A stretch of DNA of 64,000 nt from CAUZJF01 sp965248605. GTDB lineage: Bacteria; Chloroflexota; Dehalococcoidia; Lucifugimonadales; CAUZJF01. Below the pieces are notes generated by a model, which had not been told where the DNA came from, did no database searches, and worked only from the letters and a program-made list of their open reading frames with translations. Below are positions 8,921 to 17,479 of the stretch, one piece after another (within the stretch, counting starts at the first letter, position 1; every line of letters begins with the position of its first letter). The position numbers and the translations under genes were made by a program. The DNA is taken from positions 62,001 through 126,000 of the forward strand of contig CBDFJV010000004.1 in assembly GCA_965248605.1 (NCBI GenBank), in the 5' to 3' direction.

Positions 8921-10420
8921 ATGTACAAGGTGGAGATGTACCTGCGAGTTCGCAGGGCTTGTTTCGTCGAAGGGATGAGCGTCCGAGAGGCGGCCCGAGT
9001 GTTCGGGCTACACCGGGACACGGTGCGCAAGATGCTCGAGTACTCCGTGCCCCCAGGGTATCTACGGCAACGACCGGCTCGCAGACCGAAGCTCGATCCA
9101 TATAAGGGTGTGATGGACCAGATCCTGGAGCAGGATCTGAGCTCACCGAAGAAGCAGCGTCACACCGCCAAGCGTATCTACGAACGGCTCAGAGACGAAC
9201 ACGGCTTCCCCGGCAAGTACACGATAGTCAAAGACTACGTTCGAGAACGCCGTCGTCATACCCGCGAGATGTTCGTACCACTGTCCCATTCCCCGGGACA
9301 TGCCCAGTGCGACTACGGCGAAGCTCGAGTGATCATCGGCGGAGTGGAACGCAAAGCCCACTACTTCGCCCTGGACCTCCCTCACAGCGACGGGTGCTAT
9401 GTGAAGGCGTATCCCGCCGAGACGACGGAGTCATTCTGCGACGGACACGTCTCCGCCTTCGCGTTCCTGGGCGGAGTGCCTCAGAGCATCCTCTACGACA
9501 ACACCACGCTCGCGGTAGCCAGAATCCTGGGAGATGGTCGCCGGCAGCGGACCAGGGTGTTCTCCGAGCTTCAGTCCCACTACCTGTTCGAGGACCGGTT
9601 CGGCCGTCCAGGCAAAGGGAACGATAAGGGCAAAGTAGAAGGTCTGGTCGGCTATGTCCGCCGGAACTTCCTGGTGCCCATTCCATCGTTCGAGAGCTTC
9701 GATGCCCTCAATGCTCATCTGGAGCAACACTGCCTCAGACGGTTCGAAGATCGACTCCGCGGCCACAACGAGACGATAGGAGAACGGCTGGAGCGGGACC
9801 TGGAGAAGTTGCTGCTTCTGCCGGCCGTACCGTACGACGCCAGCGACAAGCACGCGACGAGGGTCAGTTCTCTGTCCCTGGTCAGATACCGGACCAATGA
9901 CTATTCGGTCCCGGTGGCCTACGGTCATCGGGACGTTGTGGTCCGCGGATATGTACATGAGGTTGTGATCAGCTGTGGCGCTGAAGTCATCGCCCGCCAT
10001 CGGCGGTCCTACGATCGAGACGACTTCGTCTTCGACCCTCTCCATTACCTGCCGCTCCTTGAGAAGAAGACGAGGGCATTGGATCAGGCGGCGCCGCTGG
10101 TTGGATGGGAGTTGCCCGAGGAGTTCGGAGTGTTGCGGCGGCTGCTGGAGTCTCGGATGGGCAAGCGAGGAAAGAGGGAGTTCGTGCAGGTGCTCAGACT
10201 GATGGAGAACTTCCAGCCGGAAGAAGTCCACGACGCCGTACGAGACGCCATTCGACTCGGGGCTGTGAGCTTCGATGCTGTCAAGCACCTGGTGCTGTGC
10301 AGGATCGAGGGTCGACCGCCTAGACTCGACATGGAGTTGTACCCGTATCTGCCCAGGACCAACGTTGCAACAACCTCGACCAGGGACTACATGGCTCTCC
10401 TGGCGGGGAGCCGGTCATGA
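8921..10420 (+). CDS. istA: IS21 family transposase IstA
   Basis: DDE transposase of about 499 residues. An N-terminal helix-turn-helix (MSVREAARVFGLHRDTVRKML) is followed by the catalytic core with Asp in AQCDYGEARV, Asp in SILYDNTTLAVA and Glu in KGNDKGKVEGLVGY, then the C-terminal region of IstA. The ATG at 8921 is preceded by AAGGTGG; a TTG at 8906 is in frame but less likely. The stop overlaps the istB start by four bases (ATGA), the usual IS21 arrangement for translational coupling. Confidence 0.95.
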   Translation: MYKVEMYLRVRRACFVEGMSVREAARVFGLHRDTVRKMLEYSVPPGYLRQRPARRPKLDPYKGVMDQILEQDLSSPKKQRHTAKRIYERLRDEHGFPGKYTIVKDYVRERRRHTREMFVPLSHSPGHAQCDYGEARVIIGGVERKAHYFALDLPHSDGCYVKAYPAETTESFCDGHVSAFAFLGGVPQSILYDNTTLAVARILGDGRRQRTRVFSELQSHYLFEDRFGRPGKGNDKGKVEGLVGYVRRNFLVPIPSFESFDALNAHLEQHCLRRFEDRLRGHNETIGERLERDLEKLLLLPAVPYDASDKHATRVSSLSLVRYRTNDYSVPVAYGHRDVVVRGYVHEVVISCGAEVIARHRRSYDRDDFVFDPLHYLPLLEKKTRALDQAAPLVGWELPEEFGVLRRLLESRMGKRGKREFVQVLRLMENFQPEEVHDAVRDAIRLGAVSFDAVKHLVLCRIEGRPPRLDMELYPYLPRTNVATTSTRDYMALLAGSRS

Positions 10421-11184
10421 CCAACAAGTCCACGATGTTGCTCGAACACAACCTCAAGCAACTCAAGCTCCCCACGTTCCTGAGGGAGTACGACAAGCTG
10501 GCATCCCAGTGTGCCAGTGAGGGAGCTGACCATCCGGACTACCTGCTGCGACTATCGGAGTTGGAGCTGATCGACCGTCACCATCGCATGGTGGAACGTC
10601 GGATCAAAGCAGCCCGCTTCCCGACGACCAAGAGCCTCGACACCTTCGACTTCCTGTCTATGCCGTCCCTGAACAAGGCTCTGGTTCTGGAGCTGGCACG
10701 ATGCGAGTACATCGAGCGCCCCCACAACGTCATCGCTCTCGGCAACAGTGGCACCGGCAAGACCCATATCGCCCTCGGTCTCGGTCTGGCTGCGTGTCAG
10801 AGGGGACTGTCCGTGGGCTTCACCACCGCCGCTGCTCTGGTTCACGAGCTGATCGAGGCCAGGGACGAACGGCGTCTGCTCAACCTGCAGAGAAGGCTCG
10901 CACGACTCAAGCTTCTGATCATCGACGAACTGGGCTTCGTGCCCTTGTCCAAGACTGGCGCCGAGCTCCTCTTCGAGGTGTTCAGCCAGCGTTACGAGCG
11001 TGGATCGGTCCTGGTGACCTCCAACCTGCCCTTCGTCGAGTGGACCGAGGTGTTCGGCTCTGAACGGCTGACCGGAGCTCTCCTCGACCGCCTCACCCAC
11101 CATGTCGACATCCTGGAGATGAACGGGGACAGCTACCGACTCAAGCACAGCAAGAAGACTTCTGGCCGCCAGCTATCTGACTGA
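10417..11184 (+). CDS. istB: IS21 helper ATPase IstB
   Basis: AAA+ ATPase of 255 residues that selects target DNA and assists IstA. Walker A is GNSGTGKTH at about residue 109-117, Walker B is LLIIDELGFVP, and a sensor region is LVTSNLPFVEW. Length is typical. Starts on the ATG overlapping the istA stop. Confidence 0.96.
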   Translation: MTNKSTMLLEHNLKQLKLPTFLREYDKLASQCASEGADHPDYLLRLSELELIDRHHRMVERRIKAARFPTTKSLDTFDFLSMPSLNKALVLELARCEYIERPHNVIALGNSGTGKTHIALGLGLAACQRGLSVGFTTAAALVHELIEARDERRLLNLQRRLARLKLLIIDELGFVPLSKTGAELLFEVFSQRYERGSVLVTSNLPFVEWTEVFGSERLTGALLDRLTHHVDILEMNGDSYRLKHSKKTSGRQLSD

Positions 11185-11286
11185 GCCTGATCTCCAACGC
11201 CCCACGAACCTTGATGCCCATTCTACGGCGTTCAGTGGTACAGTTTTGCTCCGCCCCGCTGGTACGTTTTCACACCGCCCTTGACA

Positions 11287-11362
11287 GGTGCGCTTGATCC
11301 TCGTCCCTTGGAACGGTAGAGTGCGGGGCCGCGACACAGCTAGCCGCGTATGAGGCGCGCTA
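11287..11362 (+). repeat. 76-bp direct repeat right of IS21 element
   Basis: Identical to 8724-8799. Bases 11340-11362 are the last codons and stop of the SGNH hydrolase remnant on the minus strand. Confidence 0.85.
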
Positions 11363-11784
11363 CCGCCTCGCCAAGCAATGCCGACCCTTCATCCGTGAAG
11401 TGTACGCCGTCGGGCATGAGGATGTCCTCGGGGCCGGCCTTCATCGCTATCGCGTAAAGGTCGTCGACCTCCACGGCCAAAGTCCTCGCGAGCTCCAGCG
11501 CGACTTCGTTGTAGGCAACGACGTCCTTGGCACGACGGGCGGGCGGAGTGTCGTCGTGATCGTTGTTGGGTCGCTCGATGATCGGCGTCATAGTGGCCCA
11601 GATCAAGCGCGCTCTGGTCTTCTGTTGGATCGTCGTCAGTATCTCCCTGACATTCTGGGAGTAGTCTTCTAATCCGGCCGTTCTGGTCTGGTCCCCAGAC
11701 GCGCGAGAACTCCTCCAACTCGCGCTGCACTTGCTGTTGGTACCCTAGGCGGATCGAATCACCAATCAGAACGACATCTTTCAT
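11340..11784 (-). pseudogene. SGNH/GDSL hydrolase, internally deleted and frameshifted
   Basis: The start (ATG 11784) reads MKDVVLIGDSIRLGYQQ, with the GDS nucleophile block, up to VWGPDQNG. The frame then changes near 11660-11690, where the other frame reads EDYSQNVREILTTIQQK and continues through ARLIWATMTPI to DGVHFTDEGSALL, the block with the catalytic Asp and His. The middle of the family, roughly 40-50 residues including the Gly/Asn oxyanion blocks, is absent. So this is a decayed esterase with a deletion and a frameshift. Its 3' end is duplicated on the far side of the IS21 element. Confidence 0.75.
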
Positions 11785-12022
11785 TCAGAGGACCTTCTCG
11801 GGGAATCTCTCGGTCTCCGTGTGCGGCAACTCCGATGAGTTTCGACGGAGTGAGCATTGTACCCGCCGGCTGATTCGTCATCCAGGCGACGGAAGAAGCA
11901 GTTGCCAGGGCAGGGCTTAGAGCGGCCGTCTTCTCCTCGTATGAACCTTTGACGGGTCCGGTTTCGAGAAAAGCTCTAGGCTTGAGGTCGTCTCTGGGCC
12001 GACTAGGTCGGGCAGCGAACGC

Positions 12023-12062
12023 AAGAAAGAGGGGCAGGCATCCGTGCCTGCCCCTCTTTCTT
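12023..12062. terminator. Strong bidirectional hairpin terminator
   Basis: Perfect 18-bp stem AAGAAAGAGGGGCAGGCA with loop TCCG and its complement, ending in a T-rich run on both strands (CTTTCTTT). It sits between the SGNH remnant and the RRM gene and can end transcripts arriving from the RRM gene on the minus strand. The rest of the 375-base gap 11785-12159 shows nothing recognisable. Confidence 0.75.
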
Positions 12063-12159
12063 TACCCTACGATCCAGGCTAGCTTACTGTGACCAACCGA
12101 AGCCGCTTCAACCTGGCGAGATAACTTCAGCCAGCCCTGGGACCAGAGGTCTGTTTGGT

Positions 12160-12480
12160 CTAGTAGCGGTTGCCGCCGCCGTAGCCGCCACCGCCACCGC
12201 CACCGTAACCGCGCCCGCCGCCACCGTTTCCTCTGTCCTCTTTGGGACGGGCCTCGTTCACGGTCAGGTTGCGGCCCCCGATATCCTTGCCGTTCATGGC
12301 CTGAATGGCGGCTTCCGCCTGGGCGTTCTGTGGCATTTCGACAAAGCCGAAGCCGCGCGAGCGGCCACTCTCTCGGTCGGTTATTACTCTCGCAGACGTG
12401 ACTTCGCCGAATTCGGTGAAGGACGCTTGGAGGCTGTCGTCTGTGGTCTCGAACGTTAGGTTGCCCACATATATATTCAT
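12160..12480 (-). CDS. RRM-domain RNA-binding protein, glycine-rich
   Basis: 106 residues: one RNA recognition motif with RNP2 (IYVGNLTF, residues 3-10) and RNP1 (RGFGFVEM, about 42-49), then a short Gly/Arg/Tyr tail (RGYGGGGGGGYGG). This is the bacterial and cyanobacterial Rbp type, a single-stranded RNA binder often induced by cold. The ATG at 12480 has AAGGAGC upstream. An extended -10 promoter lies about 115 bases upstream, so the mRNA has a long leader as in many cold-induced genes. Confidence 0.93.
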   Translation of the reverse strand: MNIYVGNLTFETTDDSLQASFTEFGEVTSARVITDRESGRSRGFGFVEMPQNAQAEAAIQAMNGKDIGGRNLTVNEARPKEDRGNGGGGRGYGGGGGGGYGGGNRY

Positions 12481-12600
12481 GCGCGCTCCTTAATTGAACT
12501 CTCCCGATCGCGTGGCAAGCGTCGCATGCGAGTCTAGCGGTGAAGTTAGAGAACGCAGAAAGCGGAACGAGGTTGCGATGTGATACTCGGAGGTGTATCT

Positions 12601-12609
12601 ATTATAACA
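12601..12609 (-). promoter_or_regulatory. Extended -10 promoter for the RRM gene
   Basis: Reading on the minus strand TGTTATAAT: a perfect TATAAT with an upstream TG. No good -35. Predicted start near 12594, giving a leader of about 114 bases before the RRM start. The remaining gap 12610-12961 holds nothing else recognisable. Confidence 0.5.
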
Positions 12610-12961
12610 CAAATCCTCGGTGCCGGGGGTTTTCGCCCGTTCGCCGGACCCATCTCTTGTCCCGGGCGCCGTCTTGTTCGGAGGATGTCACGACACGGGT
12701 TCGGAGCCTCGTCCAACCTGTTCCTTTCCCGACTGTGCACTATTTCGTTGCCCGACGAAGGCTACTCTGTCGCTATGCCTGGGTCCACAGACGACCTCAA
12801 GCCGGAACACCTTCTTCTCGAAACCGAGACGTCAGTGGTGCATTTGATGAAACGCCAATCGCTCCAACTCTGCTTGCCTTATAGAAATGCTGGGCCCGTG
12901 GTGCCCCAGTCCTAATGCCCGTGGGCTATACTGGCCGCGCAGGCAGGCTCGGGAGTTTGGG

Positions 12962-13885
12962 ATGAGAGAAGGTGAGCGCGATAGACCAAGCCGCTGGACC
13001 TGTGTACTCGAGCTAGACCACGGACGCTCGATAGCCAACGGCAGCCAAGCCGCGCTTCGCGAGGCTATCCGCGGGGGCGCCGACCTGCGGATATACACCG
13101 AGTTCCGCCACAACGAGCACATAGACCCCTCCTCGGACAACTCCGAGGTCGTCCGAGAGGTGGCGGAGTTCAGAGCGACCTACCTGATCGACGACCGGTG
13201 GGTGGCCGGAATCATGACGGCGCGTCAGCCGGTCGATCTGCCTGACGGCTTCGGGCAACCACCCTCGATGTCGTTCTTCATGTACAACGAAGATGGCCGG
13301 CAGGCAATCGCGCGGCCACACCTCGAAGGCCGACCTAGGACTGGAAGCCCGGCGCAGCGATCGGTCCCGGACGACTCGGGGATGGACAAGTTCCATCTGT
13401 CAAATAGCTGGGACGCGAACACCAACGCACCGAGCCACAATTTCGTCTACGACTTTGACCTGTTCCGATACTGGGTATGGGACGACTGGCGACAGGTGCT
13501 GGCTCACGACAGGGACGGGAGCGTGGCCTCAGGGTCGGTCGACGCTCTGGCAGACGCCTTCTCTGAGGGTGCCGAAGTCAAGGTTGGGATCACCGACCTG
13601 TGCCTCGACCTGGCCGAAGACCCGGGCGATGCGCCGAGCCACGAAGTCTTCATCCAGCTAAACTCGTGCTACTACTACTCGCGACAGAAGCTCTTGATCG
13701 GTGCCAGCCATCCTCTCGTGCGAGTCCGTCCTGCGATACCGATGGAGTACCGCACCAAGGGCTGGGGCTTCGGTTGGCTGGTAACTCGTACCGACGGTCA
13801 CGCCGCGCTGCGTCTGGCCGATCCGTACACCCTCAAGTTTCGCGACGAAGAAAGGCGCTACGCTGTCCGTTGGTTCGTCCGATGA
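12962..13885 (+). CDS. Conserved protein of unknown function with duplicated domain
   Basis: 307 residues, no signal peptide and no membrane segment. I do not recognise the family. The protein is an internal duplication: residues about 20-45 (HGRSIANGSQAALREAIRGG) match about 185-210 (DGSVASGSVDALADAFSEGA), and both halves continue into an aromatic-rich beta segment (GQPPSMSFFMYNEDGRQAIA; KGWGFGWLVTRTDGHAALRL). Start: the ATG at 12962 was chosen since the earlier in-frame one (12887) gives an unconvincing N-terminus. Codon use and GC match the neighbours, so it looks real. Confidence 0.6.
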   Translation: MREGERDRPSRWTCVLELDHGRSIANGSQAALREAIRGGADLRIYTEFRHNEHIDPSSDNSEVVREVAEFRATYLIDDRWVAGIMTARQPVDLPDGFGQPPSMSFFMYNEDGRQAIARPHLEGRPRTGSPAQRSVPDDSGMDKFHLSNSWDANTNAPSHNFVYDFDLFRYWVWDDWRQVLAHDRDGSVASGSVDALADAFSEGAEVKVGITDLCLDLAEDPGDAPSHEVFIQLNSCYYYSRQKLLIGASHPLVRVRPAIPMEYRTKGWGFGWLVTRTDGHAALRLADPYTLKFRDEERRYAVRWFVR

Positions 13886-13939
13886 CAGAGCCTTACTTCG
13901 GCAGCCCGCCTCAAGCACACCTCGTCCCGGTAATCCACT

Positions 13940-15044
13940 CTATACCTCGGCGTCTACCGCCGCGATGAGGGCCTTGATGTAGCCGAAGCTGTAGGCGTGG
14001 CCTACCATTCCGCCCCCGCCGTTCACGGTTTCGGGCACGTGGTCCGGCGTTAAGCCGTACTGGTAGCCTACCTCCTTGTAGACGCGCATCGCCTTGAGCA
14101 TGTCCACGTCGCCGTCGTCGATGAAGGTCTCGTGGAAGTCCAGGAAACCGCCGCTAATGTTGCGGAAGTCGACGTTGAATATCTTGTTCCTGCTCCCGAA
14201 GTATCGAATGACGTCGTAGATCTCCTCGCCCGGCTGGTCCAGCATCTCGGATATGGTGCCCTGATAGAAGAACAGGCCATGGTAAGGGCTTGGGTGCAGC
14301 CCTACGAACCTCTTGAGTCCTTCGACGGTGCCCAGCGGGTGGTCGACGCCTCTGAATCCTTGCGGACTCGGCGTCGGCGGGTCCATTGGGTGGAGCGCCA
14401 GCCTTACCTTGTATTCATCCGCGACTGGCGCGACCCGTTCGACAAAGTACTCTATCCGTTCCCACATCGTGTCGGCGTCCACCCTCCCGGTGTCGGGGTG
14501 GGCCGGTTCATGCCGTCCTTGCTCGTATGTGAAAGCGTCTGAAGTTGATCCGCCGCGGCCTACGAAGCTTCCGGTGCGACCAATTCCACCGGTGTTCGGG
14601 TTAATCCCGTACCGGACTGACGGAATGCCCGCCTCCGAACAGGCCTTGATGATGTCGTTGATGGCGTCGATCTCTCTGTCGCGTTCCGGGCTTTTCCCCA
14701 ACACGATATTCGGCGACAGACCGCCCTTCAAGGGCAGGTTGATCGAGTCGAGAGCGATGTCGAAAGAAGCCAAGTGCTCCCTGTACCGAGACAAGTGATC
14801 GGCTGTCCAGCCGGACGGGTCTCCGGGCGGGAACGCGTAGATTATGTGCCCGACACCGAGCTGAGAAAGGAGCTTCCGAGCTTCGTCGGTGCCCGGGTCG
14901 CTAGTGGTCCAACATCCTAGTATTGAAGGGTTCTGAGGTTACGGCTTGGTAGGGGCGGGTTTGAAACCCGCCCTGTCGTCGTAGCACGCCAATCTCGGCT
15001 ACCCCTCATTTCAAAGATTTCGGTCTACTAGTTGCTACGTACAT
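13940..15044 (-). pseudogene. uxuA: Mannonate dehydratase, split by a 131-bp repeat insertion
   Basis: UxuA-type enzyme: D-mannonate to 2-keto-3-deoxygluconate in hexuronate breakdown. The main frame (13940-14899) has a TIM-barrel of the xylose-isomerase-like type with SVRYGINPNTGG, VRLALHPMDPP, GLHPSPYHGLFF, FNVDFRNISGG and the end GLTPDHVPE. It is open back to the repeat at 14901-15031. Beyond the repeat lies the lost start: TCAGGAGGTA, then ATG at 15044 with codons M-Y-V-A. Removing the repeat and one CTAG joins these as MYVATSDPGTDEARKLL, in frame. With the insertion, translation from the real start stops inside the element; a TTG at 14794 could restart but would lose the N-terminus. Confidence 0.82.
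14901..15031 (+). repeat. 131-bp CTAG-bounded element, copy 2 (inside uxuA)
   Basis: Same 131 bases as 6542-6672, CTAG at both ends. Inserted after the fifth codon of the mannonate dehydratase gene on the opposite strand; the empty site can be rebuilt as a single CTAG in frame. Confidence 0.88.
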
Positions 15045-15296
15045 TCTTGATACCTCCTGACCAGACGGCATCGTAGATTCAAGCTCAACTCCTGTCAAAC
15101 GCCTTGTCGGGAGGCCTCGGCATCGAGCTGTTGCGTAGGCGGGTCGAGCTACGGGTATCGGACCACTTCGCGTTTCGACCGGCGCTTGGCCAGAGACTCT
15201 ATAATGTCGGGGTTCGCAGCGAAGGCAGGAGAGAGTTTGGTCCCGATTACCCTGGTTCTGCGTTCTGCGCGACAGACGGCAGTGTGCGATATAAGG

Positions 15297-15427
15297 CTAG
15301 TGGTCCAACATCCTAGTATTGAAGGGTTCTGAGGTTACGGCTTGGTAGGGGCGGGTTTGAAACCCGCCCTGTCGTCGTAGCACGCCAATCTCGGCTACCC
15401 CTCATTTCAAAGATTTCGGTCTACTAG
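15297..15427 (+). repeat. 131-bp CTAG-bounded element, copy 3
   Basis: Same element, 265 bases from copy 2 and in the same orientation. Flanks are non-coding (gcgatataagg on the left, gtcgctccactt on the right). Between the two copies and up to 15505 I see no gene. Confidence 0.88.
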
Positions 15428-15505
15428 GTCGCTCCACTTGAGGAATTCCTGGCAACCGGTCGGACCGGTCGAATGCTTAGCAGCTAGACGTGTGAAGGTC
15501 TCATA

Positions 15506-17440
15506 ATGCAGGACGCGAAGCCCAACGACGGAATCCCACTAGTGCTGAGCACCAACCGGTCGGCATCGCCGGTATGGGCGGTACTTCAGCGTCAACTAAT
15601 GTCCACCATGGAAGAGGGCGCCGTGGCACTGATGGACAAGTACACCGAGCGAGGCGGCGCCCAGTACTACTCCGACTGCGTCGATGACTTGTACGAGATG
15701 TACTACGACTGGGGCCTTTTCTACGCGATGGGAGCCGGAGACGTCGTGCTCGACAAGGCGCTCGACGGCTGGAACGCCGTTACCCGTTACAACAATGACG
15801 GTATAGTGCATCGCACCAAGCATGGTGAGTTCCATCACGGCGCCGCGCTTCGCACCTACAGCCCACAGCTCCGTCGGGAATTCTTCAACAAGGCCACGAT
15901 GTCCGGGGCGGGCTCATCGGAGTGGCACCACATCGGCGAGGCCTGCGTGGCTTTCTACCATTTCGGTCTTGCGGATCCGACCATCTCGGAGAATGTCCGC
16001 AGGGCCCGGGCCTTTGCGGCGATGTTCATGGGCGAAGACCCCCTTGCGCCCAATTTCGACCCTGAGCAGGGCATCTTCCGTTCGCCGATCCAAACGAGCG
16101 AGGGACCTTACGTCGACGGGAGCGTCGACAAGGCGGTCTGGTGGCTCCAGGGTGCCATGAACGGCAAGCCGCAGGGCCCGATGACCGCCACGGGACGGCG
16201 CGCGACTCTCTATCCTGTGGTGGAATACCTCGAGGACGACTGGTTCGACGACCCCAAACGCAGTGACGAGATCGTCCCGCTGTTCGAGGATATCGTGCTA
16301 CGTGGCGACACGCCCCAGAGCCTGGCGGCAGCCGGCTTGATCACCAACGCCTACCTGTACACCGGAGACGAGAAGTACCGCAAATGGGTTTTGGACTACG
16401 CCGAGCTGTGGCTGAGCAAGATGCGCGAGAACGACGGGATAATGCCCGACAACATCGGCCCCACAGGCAAGATCGGCGAACACCGCGAAGGCCAATGGTG
16501 GGGCGGTCTTTACGGCTGGAGCGCGAGAGGTTATTCCAACATCTTCAACTCGCTGACTGTGGGGGCGGAGTGCGCTTTGCTACTCTCGGGGGACCACGGG
16601 TATCTGGATCTTCTAAGGTCTCAGGTTGAGATGTTGATGGAAAAAGCGGTGGTCGAGGAGGGCCGATTAGTCACTCCTGCGAGGTACGGGCCGGAGGGCT
16701 GGTTCGACAACCGCCCCTTCCCGGCGGAGTATGCAGCCCACCTCTTCCACGCTTCGATGGACTCAGGGGACTATGAGCTTTTGGCACGAATCGCGGAGGC
16801 GTTGGAACCGGACTCGGCAATGGCGATCCGCGGGCAGGACGAGTGGGCAAGGCTGCGGTACTACGGGGGCGGGAACCCGAAGTGGCCCGAGCAGGTCCTC
16901 GCGGCCGAGTTGGATTCTGCATTGAAGATGCTGGACAGTATGCGTCGAGACGATCGGGACGTGGACACGATGATTGCCCAGAACCAGCACCCCGGCACTC
17001 CCGTATCGATGAAAGCCATCACAGGTGTCGCGCTGGGAGCTCCCGCGACGATCTATAACGGCGGCCTGAATCAGGCCCTCGTGCGCTACTTCGACCTGGA
17101 CGAGATTCGGCCAGGTCTACCTGAGGACGTAGCCGCGCTTGTAGACAAGGTCGAGTCCGATAGGATCGGCCTTCAGCTCGCGAACACCAGCCCTACCGAG
17201 ACGCGAACGGTGTTAGTCCAGGCCGGTGCCTTTGGGCAACACAGCTTCGGGACCGTCCAGTTCAGGGAGGACGACGCTCGTCGGGGGCTCCCAGTCGACG
17301 GGAAATACTTCTCAGTTGAGCTACATCCGGCGACCTCTATTCGACTGGATATCGGCTTACGTCGCTTCGTCAATCAGCCCACCTATGCGTTTCCCTGGCA
17401 CCGGGACGGGATTCCCGTGCCGTTCCAGTGTTTGTCGTAG
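15506..17440 (+). CDS. Predicted alpha/alpha-toroid (six-hairpin glycosidase-like) protein
   Basis: 644 residues. Long helical repeats with many Trp, Tyr and His (YEMYYDWGLFYAMGAG, SEWHHIGEACVAFYHFG, EGQWWGGLYGWSARGY) resemble the (alpha/alpha)6 toroid of GH-type enzymes and uronate-acting hydrolases, and a beta-rich C-terminal part follows after about residue 540. I cannot name the family or catalytic residues with certainty. No signal peptide, so cytoplasmic. ATG at 15506 has GAAGG upstream. Neighbours are mannonate dehydratase and a PLP dehydratase, which fits sugar-acid catabolism. The stop overlaps the hairpin at 17441-17461. Confidence 0.6.
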   Translation: MQDAKPNDGIPLVLSTNRSASPVWAVLQRQLMSTMEEGAVALMDKYTERGGAQYYSDCVDDLYEMYYDWGLFYAMGAGDVVLDKALDGWNAVTRYNNDGIVHRTKHGEFHHGAALRTYSPQLRREFFNKATMSGAGSSEWHHIGEACVAFYHFGLADPTISENVRRARAFAAMFMGEDPLAPNFDPEQGIFRSPIQTSEGPYVDGSVDKAVWWLQGAMNGKPQGPMTATGRRATLYPVVEYLEDDWFDDPKRSDEIVPLFEDIVLRGDTPQSLAAAGLITNAYLYTGDEKYRKWVLDYAELWLSKMRENDGIMPDNIGPTGKIGEHREGQWWGGLYGWSARGYSNIFNSLTVGAECALLLSGDHGYLDLLRSQVEMLMEKAVVEEGRLVTPARYGPEGWFDNRPFPAEYAAHLFHASMDSGDYELLARIAEALEPDSAMAIRGQDEWARLRYYGGGNPKWPEQVLAAELDSALKMLDSMRRDDRDVDTMIAQNQHPGTPVSMKAITGVALGAPATIYNGGLNQALVRYFDLDEIRPGLPEDVAALVDKVESDRIGLQLANTSPTETRTVLVQAGAFGQHSFGTVQFREDDARRGLPVDGKYFSVELHPATSIRLDIGLRRFVNQPTYAFPWHRDGIPVPFQCLS

Positions 17441-17461
17441 GGGCAGGTCTCAGACCTGCCC
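17441..17461. repeat. 10-1-10 hairpin, GGGCAGGTCT type
   Basis: GGGCAGGTCT-c-AGACCTGCCC directly after the stop codon of the preceding gene. The identical hairpin is at 54342-54362, and the core of the 131-bp element has the same geometry. It may stop or stabilise the upstream transcript. Confidence 0.7.
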
Positions 17462-17479
17462 GCTTCCGCAGGACGCAGT

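Larger units (their letters stand above)
8800..11286 (+). mobile_element. IS21-family insertion sequence
   Basis: Carries istA and istB. Ends are inverted repeats: left TGTGAAGGGCGG with AGAGATAATGTACCA, right (reverse complement) TGTCAAGGGCGG with TGTGAAAACGTACCA, followed in both by GGGCGG. A second internal copy of the end sequence (AAAACTGTACC) occurs near both sides, as is typical of IS21. The element is bounded by 76-bp direct repeats instead of the usual 4-8 bp duplication. Both genes are intact, so it may be active. Confidence 0.88.

Noticed and set aside
9431..10288. 285-codon ORF opposite istA
   Set aside because: The plus-strand frame carries the complete DDE transposase; this is a shadow.
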